DNA of 64,000 nucleotides from Actinobacillus sp. GY-402 (GTDB lineage Bacteria > Pseudomonadota > Gammaproteobacteria > Enterobacterales > Pasteurellaceae): the NCBI RefSeq assembly GCF_014843355.1, contig NZ_CP062137.1, forward strand, positions 2,232,001-2,296,000, written 5' to 3'. Shown here one piece after another: positions 20,934-31,195 of the stretch. Numbering within the stretch: the stretch's first letter is position 1; every line of letters begins with the position of its first letter. The position numbers and the translations under genes were made by a program. Below the pieces are notes generated by a model. That model saw only the letters and a program-made list of their open reading frames with translations. It did not search any database and was not told the DNA's origin.

Positions 20934-22676
20934 ATGAGGTCATTTATTAAGATTTGGAGTATGTCTGTGGGGGCGCTCCTTTCATTCGTTGCCTCTGCGG
21001 CACCCGATTTAAATCAGATTGATGCGTTGCAACAGCAACGTCAACGTCAGCAAGATGCGCAGCGTGCTCAACAGCTCAAAACTCAACCGGATGTGCGTCT
21101 GGAAATAGCGCGGGATAAAACCGATCAATTTCCTGTAAATGAGAAGCCATGCTTCGATATCTATAAAATTTCCCTTCTTGATTATTCTTCTGATAATCGG
21201 CACAAGCCGTCTCAATTCCGACTGGAACTTACTAAAACCGCCCGCAATTTAGATTTGAAATTACCTTTGTGTATTGGTCCCAAAGGGGTTAATTCCATTG
21301 TTAAACAAATTCAGAACCGCATTATCGATAGGGGATATGTTACGACGCGGGTTGTTGTACCGGAACAAGACCTCACGGGTGGCGAACTGACATTAATCGT
21401 GATTTTGGGGAAAATTCGCAATATTTTAGTATCCGATGTGGGGGAAACGGCACGTTTTACCCGTTTGCACAGCTGGACCGGTTTTACATTTGATTCGGGT
21501 GATTTGTTAAATTTACGTGATATTGAACAAAGCCTTGAGAACTTAAAACGTTCGCCGACGGCGGACGCCAATATTGAAATCCAGCCGAGTGAAGCTCCTG
21601 ATGCCGAAGCCGGAGACAGTGATTTGCTCGTAACCTACGCTCAATCCTTTCCGTTTAGAATTAATCTTGGATTAGATGACAGCGGTTCGAAATCTACCGG
21701 TAAATGGCAAGGCTCCGCCGCCTTATCCTGGGATAATATGTTCTCGGCTAATGATTTATTTTATGCCAGTTTCACTCATAGTATTAAACGTCATAGTGAT
21801 GATGCCGGGCGGCGCGCAAGTAAAAACTGGAATGTATATTACAGTATTCCCTTTGGTTACTGGAATTTAAGTTTTTCACATACTCAACACCGTTATCATC
21901 AGGAAATTTTCGGCGCATACACAAATTACCTTTATTCGGGGGAAAGTGAAACGGACAAATTATCGCTGACTTATTTATTGTATCGCGACAGCACGAGTAA
22001 AATCAGCATTTATGGTACGTTGTGGTCTCGCCATTCCGAAAATTATATTGATGATATGGAAATCGAAGTGCAACGCCGTCGCATGTCGGGCTGGGAAGCG
22101 GGGATTATGTATCGCGAGTATTTTAATCGGTCGGTTTTAGATTTAAATTTCAGTTATAAACGTGGTACGGGCGCGCGCGGAGCTTTACCGGCAGCGGAAG
22201 AATTATGGCATGAGGGTTCGTCACGACCGGTAATTATGACAGCATCGTTAAGTTATTTACATCCCTTCCAGCTAGGCGGACAGGATTTTCGTTTTTCAAC
22301 GGAATGGTCGGCGCAATGGAATAAAACGCCTTTAATTATGCAGGATCGTTTTAGCCTCGGCGGACGTTATACGGTGCGCGGTTTTGACGGTGAGCTTACG
22401 CTGACTGGAGATCGAGGCTGGCTTGTTCGTAACGATCTAAGCTGGAATATCGTCCGCAGTAATCAGTGGATTTATACCGGTGTTGATGCCGGGCGCGTTA
22501 TGGGCTGGTCAACGAAAGAACAGCTTGGCAAACATCTTGTGGGCGGTGTATTAGGCCTGCGCGGAAGCGTTAAAGGATTTTATTATGATATTTTTGTTGG
22601 CAAGCCAATCAGCAAGCCCAAGGGTTTTAGAACCTCTAACACATTAACCGGATTTAATATCGGCTATTCGTTTTAA
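20934..22676 (+). CDS. cdiB: TpsB-family outer-membrane transporter, CdiB-like (FhaC/ShlB family)
   Basis: Outer-membrane beta-barrel that exports its TpsA/CdiA partner. The start at 20934 follows AAGGA and opens a signal peptide (FIKIWSMSVGALLSFVASAA). The mature N-terminus has a Gln/Arg-rich plug helix, then POTRA domains (CFDIYKISL; NRIIDRGYVTTRVVVPEQDL; GGELTLIVILGKIRNI) and a barrel with the conserved RFSLGGRYTVRGFDGE motif and terminal NIGYSF. Length is 580 residues, normal for the family. It lies 29 nt upstream of cdiA in the B-A-I order of E. coli-type CDI loci. Whether it exports only CdiA cannot be told. Confidence 0.93.
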   Translation: MRSFIKIWSMSVGALLSFVASAAPDLNQIDALQQQRQRQQDAQRAQQLKTQPDVRLEIARDKTDQFPVNEKPCFDIYKISLLDYSSDNRHKPSQFRLELTKTARNLDLKLPLCIGPKGVNSIVKQIQNRIIDRGYVTTRVVVPEQDLTGGELTLIVILGKIRNILVSDVGETARFTRLHSWTGFTFDSGDLLNLRDIEQSLENLKRSPTADANIEIQPSEAPDAEAGDSDLLVTYAQSFPFRINLGLDDSGSKSTGKWQGSAALSWDNMFSANDLFYASFTHSIKRHSDDAGRRASKNWNVYYSIPFGYWNLSFSHTQHRYHQEIFGAYTNYLYSGESETDKLSLTYLLYRDSTSKISIYGTLWSRHSENYIDDMEIEVQRRRMSGWEAGIMYREYFNRSVLDLNFSYKRGTGARGALPAAEELWHEGSSRPVIMTASLSYLHPFQLGGQDFRFSTEWSAQWNKTPLIMQDRFSLGGRYTVRGFDGELTLTGDRGWLVRNDLSWNIVRSNQWIYTGVDAGRVMGWSTKEQLGKHLVGGVLGLRGSVKGFYYDIFVGKPISKPKGFRTSNTLTGFNIGYSF

Positions 22677-22705
22677 TTCTTTCATCTCACGATCAAGGAT
22701 ATGCC

Positions 22706-25700
22706 ATGAATAAAAATAAATTTCGCGTAATTTTTAACCGTACTTTACAACGTTTGGTTGTTACATCGGAACTGGCTAGAAGTGCGGATAAGTCGATACG
22801 AACGGGAGATACCGGTGAAGGATATCAGAAAAGTGCGGTCGATTTTTCACCTGTTTTTGTTTCGATAACACCGCTGGCCTTTCGTTTGTTTTGTATGCTG
22901 GGATTTGTGAGTTTTTCAGTGACTGCTCAAGCCGGGCTGGAAATTCGTGCCGACAAAATGGCATCGCCAAACCAGCAGCCGATAGTCCTTTCCACTGCCA
23001 ACGGTCTTCCTCAGGTTAATATCCAAACTCCAAATTCTAAAGGACTTTCTCACAACAAATATGCGCAATTTGATGTAGATACGAAAGGCGCCATTCTTAA
23101 TAACAGCCGTCAGCTAGTCCAAACTCAACAAGGTGGTCTGGTGGCCGGTAATCCTTACCTGGCTCGCGGTGAAGCGCGTGTCATTTTAAACGAAGTAAAT
23201 TCCGCCAATCCCAGCCTGTTAAAAGGTTATGTAGAAGTTGCAGGAAAGAAAGCCGATGTGATTATTGCCAATCCCAACGGTATAAATTGTGAGGGATGCG
23301 GCATTATCAATTCTTCCCGGGCGACGCTAACTACCGGTAAACCGCAACTGAAAGATGGGCTGGTAGACAGTTTTGCAGTGGAGAAAGGGCGCGTGAAAAT
23401 TTCAGGTAAAGGCTTGGATAACAGCCGTGTGGATTACACGGAAATTATTGCGCGCGAAGCCGAAATTAACTCCGGTGTCTGGTCGGATAAGAAAATCAGC
23501 CTGGTGACGGGGCAAAACACGGTGAAGCGGGATGAAGCCGATGCCGATAATCTACAAATTATTCATACGAAACCATCTGTCAAAACTGCCGAGACAAAAA
23601 AATATGCACTTGATGTAAGCGAATTGGGCGGTATGTATGCCGGAAAGATTCAACTTATCGGTACCGAACAAGGCTTGGGTGTACGAAATGAAGGGCATAT
23701 CGGTGCGACGGCAGGAGATATTGACATTGATAGCCAAGGTCGGATTATCAACGGCGGTACGATGACCGCCCGACAAAATATTCGGCTAAATGCGCAAGGC
23801 CAAATTGATAATCGTGGTGTTATTGAGGCACATCAGCAGTCCGTTCAACTTATCACCCAAGCGGATATTAATCATCAAGGCCGAATTACGGCTCACCAGG
23901 GAAATATTCGGCTAAAAGCAAAAAATACGCTTAGCCAGCAAGGAGAATCCATTGCGAAAGGTGAAGTCGATTATCAGGCCAATAAGATTTTAGCGAACGA
24001 AAATTCATTAATTGCTGCAGGCGTAACAAGCCAGGATACAACGCAAGGTACGACATATCACCTTGATGCTTTAAATGAACAGGGAAAATCAGTCCGCTTT
24101 TCTTCCACGGAAGAAACACAGGTTAAAGGGAAAAATATTGCTTCGGGCGAGATTCATATCGATGCGGGTTCCATTGCCTTAGATCAGTCTGAGACGCTGG
24201 CTTACCGGCTTGCCGGTAATGCCAAAACCGGAGCAATCACAGCCTCGTACTCGAATTTGAACGCCGTTAACGAAATACGGTTTTCAACGCCTACGCAATT
24301 GGTGACGGAACGGGCGAATCTAAGCAGTGATTGGATTGCGGTTGCGGCTCATGCGGTGAACAATACCGGGGGAATGTGGACGAGTGCCGGAAATCAGGAT
24401 CTTTCTCTGAACTTGAAAGGAGGATTGATTAATCGGGCCGGATTTATTCAAACCGGTGCGAATATGTCGGTTAATACTTATCAGGCCGATATTGACAATC
24501 GTGATACACAGCAGAAGGGCTTGCTTGCTTTAGGCGCCTTAACGTTGCAAGGACGCAAGTTAGACAACGCGAACGGGCAGCTGGTGGCTAACCGCGCCGT
24601 TGCATTGCAAATGCAGGCTATCGGTAATAGAGAAGGCCTTATTCGTAGCCAGCAGGAGAATGTATCGGCGAATTCGACATCAAGTTTAGAAAACCAGTCC
24701 GGGCAAATTATTGGAAAAACGGGTGTTGAGCTCATCCATCAAGGGCTAAATAATATACAGGGTATTATTGCGGCGGAGCAAGGCGCGTTAAATATTTCCG
24801 TCGGCAAATATAATGTGAATAATACCCGAGGGCAGCTTCTGGGCGGAACGGCGCTTTATGTTGAGGGTAATAAATTAGTAAATCAAGGTGGTATGATTTT
24901 TGCTGAAGATACACTGAATTTACGGCTGAAAAATATACTGGATAACCGGAAAATTATGCCGACCGGTTCGTTAATTCAAAGCGGTGGTACATTACAGATT
25001 CAGGCGCAGCAGATTGATAATTCAAATACGAAACCTGACGATGAACATAGTTCTCCGGTTCAAGGCTTGTTAGGCGGGAATATCCGTATTACCGCACAGC
25101 AACTCAATAATTTCCAAGGCGGTATTTATGCAGAGAATGAATTACGGCTGGAAAGCACAGGATTAACCCAAAATCAGCAAGGTGAGTTGCTTTCGAACGG
25201 GAACCTCACGCTTTCTTTACCACAAGGCGTGGTAGAAAATGAAAACGGCGCGATACAGGCAGCCCAGAATTTATTTATGAATGCGTATGCTTTGCGTGGA
25301 AACGGACAAATTCAAGCGGATCATACCCACATTCAATTAACGGAAGGATTTAATTCCACAACCGATATTATCGGGCGTTCTGGGCTGAATTTTAGTACGC
25401 AAGGCGCACTTGTCAATCAGGCTAATTTTAGTTCTCAAGGTTCAGTAACTGTTCGGGCGCAGTCTCTTGATAACCAGAAAACGGGACGAATTAGCGCCCG
25501 TTATACGGATTTAACCGTTGGGTCCGATTTAACCAACCGCGGATTAATCAAAGGCGCCGAACAGCTTAATATTCGTGTGGGCAATCAATTAAATAATATC
25601 GGTTCGGGTCGTATTTATGGCGGAAATATTGCCTTGCAGGCCCGGAAACTGATTAATCAGGATGAGCGGTTTAATAATAAAGTTACCTCTGCTGTGATTG

Positions 25701-28700
25701 CAGCGATACAACGGTTAGATATCGGCGCTCTTGAAATTAGCAACGAACAGAATTATTTAAGCGACGAGAAAAATCAAAACGGGGTAGGGACAACCATTTC
25801 AAGCGAAGGGGGGATTGTTTTCGGAGCTCGTTTAAACGGGAACAATCAAGCAACGGGCGAGGCGGATAAGCTACGTAACGTTAGCGCATTGATTGAAGGA
25901 AAAAATATTCACTTCGGCGTTAAATCCGTTGAAAACATTAATAAGCATTTACAAACTCGTGTTGAACAAATTAATGAGGAAGATAATCTCAATGAACATT
26001 ATCTGCTTACAGATGAAGTAGAAACGGGAGAACGAATCAATTTCGATTTGCTGAAGTGGGTATCCTATAGCCGGGCGGGAAAGGTTATCCCTAAAAATAC
26101 GCCGTTACCGACAAAACGACCGGAGAACGAGGATTATTACGGCTATATTATTCCGATGCCGAATGAAGAAAGTTGTGTCGATGAATCGACCAGAAGCGGT
26201 TGCGTACCAAATCCTAACGCCCTGTATTTGCCGGATGATCCGGTTTGGAAGGTGATGGGTGTGCCGGCGCCGACGAACAAACTTAATCTTAATTTATCCG
26301 ATATACCGGCCGATTTAGAAAGACCGGAAAAACCGACCAAACCAAGACGTCGTGTGTTTGAAGGGCAAGAAAACTATCAGGCTCGTGTTCAGCAATATGA
26401 AAAAGATAAAGAGGCTTATGAGAAGGCACTAGCGGAATATAATAAAAAACTCGCCGAATACGGTGATGCTATTCAGCCGTATCTTGATTGGATGGAGCAA
26501 AACGAACAGGTTTTTCTAAGTTTAGGGGATAAAATTCAAGCCCATAACGCCAAGATTATCGGGCGTGAGTTTTACCGTTTCTGGGATGTCTATGTTACCA
26601 ATCGCGTTGAAAGACAAACGTTGGTAAAAGAAACCAAACCAGGACAAATTTTAAGTGAAAAAGAAATTCGTTTTACCGGCGATTTTCTCAATAACCGAAG
26701 CCAGGTTATTGCCGGCGAACGTATTTATAACCTTAATTCAAATACCAGTAAGATCCGCAATGAAGATGAAGAAGGTCTGAATAGCATTGAAGAACGCGGC
26801 ACGCAGCAATGGACGTATTCGAAATGGCGCGGCGGCACTAAACGGTATCATGAACGACGCTGGGGTGACAAAAACGCTTATTTACATTATACCAACACTA
26901 CAATTGCGCTTAATCTGGTAAAAACAGAAGAGTTCGGGCAGGTTACGCGCCAAACGCTATCGCCGGACTTAGCCGTTTCCGCGATTACGCTTAACCCGTT
27001 GAATACCGCGGGAGCTTCGCTTAGCACGCAACAAGAAAAAACGCCGATTGCTGAAGTTCGCTTTATCCGTGGAAGTGTACAACTGCCGACCTCCAGCCTT
27101 TACAAACTTAATCCGCAGGCAAATGACCATGTGCTGATTGAGACGGATCCGGATTTTACCGATCAACGCAAATGGTTAAGCAGTGACTATATGTTTACTC
27201 TGCTTCGTACCGATCATGAACACGTACATAAACGTTTGGGCGACGGTTATTATGAACAGCGTTTGGTGCGCGAGCAAATTAACCAACTGACGGGCCGCTA
27301 TTTTTTAGGCGATTACGCAAATTTCGAGAACCAGTATAAAGCCTTAATGAACAACGGCGCCACTTTCGCACAAAAGTTTAATTTAACCGTAGGCGTGAGT
27401 TTATCGCCGGAACAAGTCTCGCAGCTGACAAGCGATATTGTGTGGCTTGAAAATCAAACGGTGCGGCTGCCGAACGGCGAAACTCAAACCGTGTTGGTAC
27501 CGCGTGTTTATATGATGGCGCAACAAGACGATATAACCGGCGAACGGGCTTTAATCTCGGCCCAAGAAGTGTCGCTGGAGGGACAATCATTAACCAATGA
27601 AGGTGTAATCGCAGGGCGCAAGCTGACATTTAACGGCACAACTTTATCCAATTCGGGGTTATTAACCGGCCGGACGCTTGCATTAAAAACGACGGGGGAT
27701 ATTAACCAACAAGGCGGTACGATGGAGGCGGAAAATGCGCTATTGATCGACGCCGGCGGTAATCTGAATTTACAAAGCACCACGCAATCCAGCCGGGTTA
27801 AGCTTAACGGTTATCAAGGGCAAGAAACCCACCTTGACCGAAAATCCACGCTTTATGTTAAAGGTGATAACGGGTTATTGCGCATAAATGCCGACAATAT
27901 CAACCTGCAAGGGGCGGAAATTCGCAACGACGGTGAAGGAGCAACTTGGCTCGCGGCAAAAAATGACATTAATTTGACCGCACTTTCCGTCGGGTTTGAT
28001 GAAAAAGTCGGCAAGGGCGATCATTATCGTAATGAAAGTGCGCAGACACTGGAAATCAGCCATGTTAAAGGTAAGGGAGATGTGGTTTTATCTGCGGGCA
28101 ACAATATTAATACCGAAGCCGCACAGCTTGAAAGCGAGCAAAAACTGGCGTTACTGGCGGAAAATTCATTGATGCTCGGCACGGCGGAAACCTCTTCAAG
28201 CCTATATGAATATCATAAATATAAAAGCGGCGGGGGCGTAACCAAAACGACGAAGACCACGGAGCTTTCCCGTGCCGATGAAACCCAACAAGGCACACAG
28301 CTTTCGGCTGACACTATGGTGGTTGCTGCGGGCAAAGATATCACTGCGACGGCGGTTCAATTAGCGGCGGAGCATGATGTAAACCTCATCGCGGGCAATA
28401 ATGTCAGCATAAGTGCGGGTACTAACCACTTCAAGAATCACTATCGGGAAACTAAGAAAACTTCCGGCGTATTCGGCACGGGCGGCATAGGCGTGACTAT
28501 CGGCTCCAGAACGGAAAAACACAATTACGCCAGCGAAGGCTGGACACAATCCGATGCCCGAGCGGTGGTGGGCAGTTTGAACGGCGATATTCACATTCAG
28601 GCAGAAAATCATGCACAAGTCTTGGGAACGGATATCATCGCGGCGGATAACCGCACGATTGACATTCAAGGCCAATCGCTGAATATCGAAGCGGGCAAAG

Positions 28701-31195
28701 ATGTGATTCACACCTCCGAGCAGCACGAATACAAACAATCGGGGCTGACGGTGGCCTTTAGTTCGCCGGTGACGGATATGGCGGTGGCGGCGGTGCATAC
28801 GGTGGAAGCGGCGAAGCGGGCAGAGAATCCGCGCTTGAAAGCGCTCTATGCGTTGAAAGCGGCGCAACAGGCGAAATTGGCGGAAATGGCATTTGACGGC
28901 AGTGCGGTGCAGAGCGTATTAAACGGCACGACATCAAATGGTAACAGCCGAAACAGCGACGTTAAAATTTCACTCAGCGTGGGTTCAAGCAAGTCTACGG
29001 AGACCAGCACGGGAAGTACGGTAACCTATACGGAAAGCGAACTGAACGCAGGGGATATCCGACTGAGCACGACGGCGGGCGATTTATCCGTCTCGGGCTC
29101 AACCCTCACTGCGGCACAAATTGTCTTAGACAGTGCCCGAAACCTGCTGCTGACTTCCGTCCAAGATACCGAAGTGAACCGTACCGAGCGCAAAAACAGC
29201 AGTTGGTCGGCGGGCGTATTCGCAGGTAAAAGCGGCGGCAGCTACGGCTTCGGCATAGAAGGTGCGGGCGCTATCGGCAAAGGCCGGGAAAACAGCGACA
29301 CGGTGACCCAGGTGAACACACATATTACGGGCAGCCAAGTCAGCCTGCATTCCGGACAAGACACCGCATTACGGGGCGCGGTGGTCAATGCGGGCAGACT
29401 GGAGGCGGACATCGGCGGCAATTTCACCATCGAAAGCCGTCAGGACAGCAACCGTTATGACAGCAAACAAAGCCAAGCCAATGCAGGCGGTAGTATTGCC
29501 ATTTACGGCTCGGGCAGTAATGCCTATGCCGGCAGTTCCATGAACAAAGGAAAAGTCAATTATGCCCAAGTGGAAGAACAATCGGGTTTTAACGTCGGCG
29601 AAGGCGGCTTAGACGTCAACGTTCAAGGCAATACCCACCTGAAAGGCGGATTGATTCAAAGCACCGCGCCGGCGGCAAACAACCGTTTCCGCAGCGGCAG
29701 CCTTAGCACGGAAGACATCGAAAATCACAGCGAAATCAGCCTGCAGAGCTTAGGTGGCGGCATATCCAGCGACATGTTCAGCGGCGATATGGTCGGAAGC
29801 TTAGGCAAACTGGGTTCGGCGAACGGCTGGTCTGCGGTAGTCAGCGCCTTAGGCGGCGTCAACCGAGACGATAAAACCCTCACCCGCAGTGCTATCGGCG
29901 ACAATATCGCGCTTGAGATAAAAACGCATAAAATTCCGACCGCACTTTCACGAGACACAGAACACAGCAACGCCAACGTGCAACAGTATGACAAAGCGGA
30001 GTACGAAGAACGGCTGGAAACGGCGCAGCTTATCGGCGACATCAGCCAGAATCAAATCGATATTGAGTGGACGCCGAAAGTGAGAGAAGCGGAAGCTAAC
30101 CGACAGCAAGCAGAAGCGGTGCTAAATAACCAAAACGCCACGACAGCGGAAAAAGCCGAGGCACGGCAGATTAAAAGTCAGTCGGAGCAAATCATCGCTA
30201 CTTATGGCAAAGGCGGTGATTATCAGATGGCGGTACGTGCCGTCACCGGCGTACTGCAGGGCCTGGCGACGGGCAATCAAAACGCCGCATGGGCAAACGG
30301 CTTATCGCCGTATGCTAACAACCTTATCAAAACCTACACCACGGACGAACAAGGCAAGGTCAACACCACCGCCAACCTGATGGCACATGCTATGCTCGGC
30401 GCCTTAGAAGCCTATGCCACCGGCAACCATGCTGCCGCGGGTGCGGCAGGGGCAGTCACAAGCGAAGTGGCGGCAAAACTCATCACCGAACAACTTTACC
30501 ACACCGCACCGGACAAACTGACGGACGACCAAAAGCAGGTAGTGGCTACCTTAAGTCAAGTCACTGCCGGATTAGCCGGTATAGTAACAAGCGACAGCAC
30601 ACAAAGTGCGGTGAGTGCGGCGGAGATTGGGAAACGGGCGGTGGAGAATAATTATAACGCCGTACCGTTTGTAGAAAATATTGACGGAAATTCGTTGAAA
30701 GCGATGGCGGAAATTCAGTCGGAAAAAATAAAGTTAGATGATGAAACTAAAGCTCTTATGGAAAAAGAAGTCATGGAGCAAGTTGATAAGTACGCACCGC
30801 ATTATGCTTATGTAACTTTAGAGGCATACAAATTTAGTGCTACAACTTATTCTAATTTGAGAAATGGTGATATTGTTGTTTCTGGTACTGCTTCTCCTTA
30901 TATTATCTCCCCAGTTTTAAATAATCCATTAGGTATAAGTGGGGGGATAGGGTGGATATTAAATCTTAATAATAACGAGAAGAATATTGAACTAGGCAAA
31001 ACCATAACTAATTCATTAGCTGGATTGGGGCATAATGTAAACGCGTGTTTTAGTAGGTATTGTGTTGGGATTTCAAAAACGATTCCTAGCGATAAAAGTT
31101 CTCCTAAATATTTACTAAATTTTGGACTTGGCTCATCTGGGGTTTCATATGGTTATGAGTATGGAGTCGAGGTATTTGGAGGTAACGATGAGTAA
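22706..31195 (+). CDS. cdiA: CdiA-type filamentous hemagglutinin toxin (contact-dependent inhibition effector)
   Basis: Giant TpsA exoprotein of 2829 residues. In order: an extended signal peptide region (MNKNKFRVIFNRTLQRLVV), signal core and VTAQA cleavage region near residue 75; the TPS secretion domain with NPNGI near residue 189; FHA-1-type repeats; a non-repetitive stretch at about 1075-1560 with a Cys pair (SCVDESTRSGC), a Pro-rich part and a Lys/Glu/Tyr helix, placed where E. coli CdiA has its receptor-binding domain; FHA-2 repeats; and the pretoxin region ending GKRAVENN at residue 2646. The last about 180 residues are a lower-G+C toxin tail with no catalytic motif I recognise. The stop codon overlaps cdiI. 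Confidence 0.9.
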   Translation: MNKNKFRVIFNRTLQRLVVTSELARSADKSIRTGDTGEGYQKSAVDFSPVFVSITPLAFRLFCMLGFVSFSVTAQAGLEIRADKMASPNQQPIVLSTANGLPQVNIQTPNSKGLSHNKYAQFDVDTKGAILNNSRQLVQTQQGGLVAGNPYLARGEARVILNEVNSANPSLLKGYVEVAGKKADVIIANPNGINCEGCGIINSSRATLTTGKPQLKDGLVDSFAVEKGRVKISGKGLDNSRVDYTEIIAREAEINSGVWSDKKISLVTGQNTVKRDEADADNLQIIHTKPSVKTAETKKYALDVSELGGMYAGKIQLIGTEQGLGVRNEGHIGATAGDIDIDSQGRIINGGTMTARQNIRLNAQGQIDNRGVIEAHQQSVQLITQADINHQGRITAHQGNIRLKAKNTLSQQGESIAKGEVDYQANKILANENSLIAAGVTSQDTTQGTTYHLDALNEQGKSVRFSSTEETQVKGKNIASGEIHIDAGSIALDQSETLAYRLAGNAKTGAITASYSNLNAVNEIRFSTPTQLVTERANLSSDWIAVAAHAVNNTGGMWTSAGNQDLSLNLKGGLINRAGFIQTGANMSVNTYQADIDNRDTQQKGLLALGALTLQGRKLDNANGQLVANRAVALQMQAIGNREGLIRSQQENVSANSTSSLENQSGQIIGKTGVELIHQGLNNIQGIIAAEQGALNISVGKYNVNNTRGQLLGGTALYVEGNKLVNQGGMIFAEDTLNLRLKNILDNRKIMPTGSLIQSGGTLQIQAQQIDNSNTKPDDEHSSPVQGLLGGNIRITAQQLNNFQGGIYAENELRLESTGLTQNQQGELLSNGNLTLSLPQGVVENENGAIQAAQNLFMNAYALRGNGQIQADHTHIQLTEGFNSTTDIIGRSGLNFSTQGALVNQANFSSQGSVTVRAQSLDNQKTGRISARYTDLTVGSDLTNRGLIKGAEQLNIRVGNQLNNIGSGRIYGGNIALQARKLINQDERFNNKVTSAVIAAIQRLDIGALEISNEQNYLSDEKNQNGVGTTISSEGGIVFGARLNGNNQATGEADKLRNVSALIEGKNIHFGVKSVENINKHLQTRVEQINEEDNLNEHYLLTDEVETGERINFDLLKWVSYSRAGKVIPKNTPLPTKRPENEDYYGYIIPMPNEESCVDESTRSGCVPNPNALYLPDDPVWKVMGVPAPTNKLNLNLSDIPADLERPEKPTKPRRRVFEGQENYQARVQQYEKDKEAYEKALAEYNKKLAEYGDAIQPYLDWMEQNEQVFLSLGDKIQAHNAKIIGREFYRFWDVYVTNRVERQTLVKETKPGQILSEKEIRFTGDFLNNRSQVIAGERIYNLNSNTSKIRNEDEEGLNSIEERGTQQWTYSKWRGGTKRYHERRWGDKNAYLHYTNTTIALNLVKTEEFGQVTRQTLSPDLAVSAITLNPLNTAGASLSTQQEKTPIAEVRFIRGSVQLPTSSLYKLNPQANDHVLIETDPDFTDQRKWLSSDYMFTLLRTDHEHVHKRLGDGYYEQRLVREQINQLTGRYFLGDYANFENQYKALMNNGATFAQKFNLTVGVSLSPEQVSQLTSDIVWLENQTVRLPNGETQTVLVPRVYMMAQQDDITGERALISAQEVSLEGQSLTNEGVIAGRKLTFNGTTLSNSGLLTGRTLALKTTGDINQQGGTMEAENALLIDAGGNLNLQSTTQSSRVKLNGYQGQETHLDRKSTLYVKGDNGLLRINADNINLQGAEIRNDGEGATWLAAKNDINLTALSVGFDEKVGKGDHYRNESAQTLEISHVKGKGDVVLSAGNNINTEAAQLESEQKLALLAENSLMLGTAETSSSLYEYHKYKSGGGVTKTTKTTELSRADETQQGTQLSADTMVVAAGKDITATAVQLAAEHDVNLIAGNNVSISAGTNHFKNHYRETKKTSGVFGTGGIGVTIGSRTEKHNYASEGWTQSDARAVVGSLNGDIHIQAENHAQVLGTDIIAADNRTIDIQGQSLNIEAGKDVIHTSEQHEYKQSGLTVAFSSPVTDMAVAAVHTVEAAKRAENPRLKALYALKAAQQAKLAEMAFDGSAVQSVLNGTTSNGNSRNSDVKISLSVGSSKSTETSTGSTVTYTESELNAGDIRLSTTAGDLSVSGSTLTAAQIVLDSARNLLLTSVQDTEVNRTERKNSSWSAGVFAGKSGGSYGFGIEGAGAIGKGRENSDTVTQVNTHITGSQVSLHSGQDTALRGAVVNAGRLEADIGGNFTIESRQDSNRYDSKQSQANAGGSIAIYGSGSNAYAGSSMNKGKVNYAQVEEQSGFNVGEGGLDVNVQGNTHLKGGLIQSTAPAANNRFRSGSLSTEDIENHSEISLQSLGGGISSDMFSGDMVGSLGKLGSANGWSAVVSALGGVNRDDKTLTRSAIGDNIALEIKTHKIPTALSRDTEHSNANVQQYDKAEYEERLETAQLIGDISQNQIDIEWTPKVREAEANRQQAEAVLNNQNATTAEKAEARQIKSQSEQIIATYGKGGDYQMAVRAVTGVLQGLATGNQNAAWANGLSPYANNLIKTYTTDEQGKVNTTANLMAHAMLGALEAYATGNHAAAGAAGAVTSEVAAKLITEQLYHTAPDKLTDDQKQVVATLSQVTAGLAGIVTSDSTQSAVSAAEIGKRAVENNYNAVPFVENIDGNSLKAMAEIQSEKIKLDDETKALMEKEVMEQVDKYAPHYAYVTLEAYKFSATTYSNLRNGDIVVSGTASPYIISPVLNNPLGISGGIGWILNLNNNEKNIELGKTITNSLAGLGHNVNACFSRYCVGISKTIPSDKSSPKYLLNFGLGSSGVSYGYEYGVEVFGGNDE
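29930..30652 (+). repeat. Pretoxin repeat, copy 1 (inside cdiA)
   Basis: Reference copy of the cassette repeat. It runs from a reverse USS (29939-29947) to the VENN codons (30641-30652). A forward USS (30604-30612) lies within the final 81 nt, which are identical in all five copies. Confidence 0.9.
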
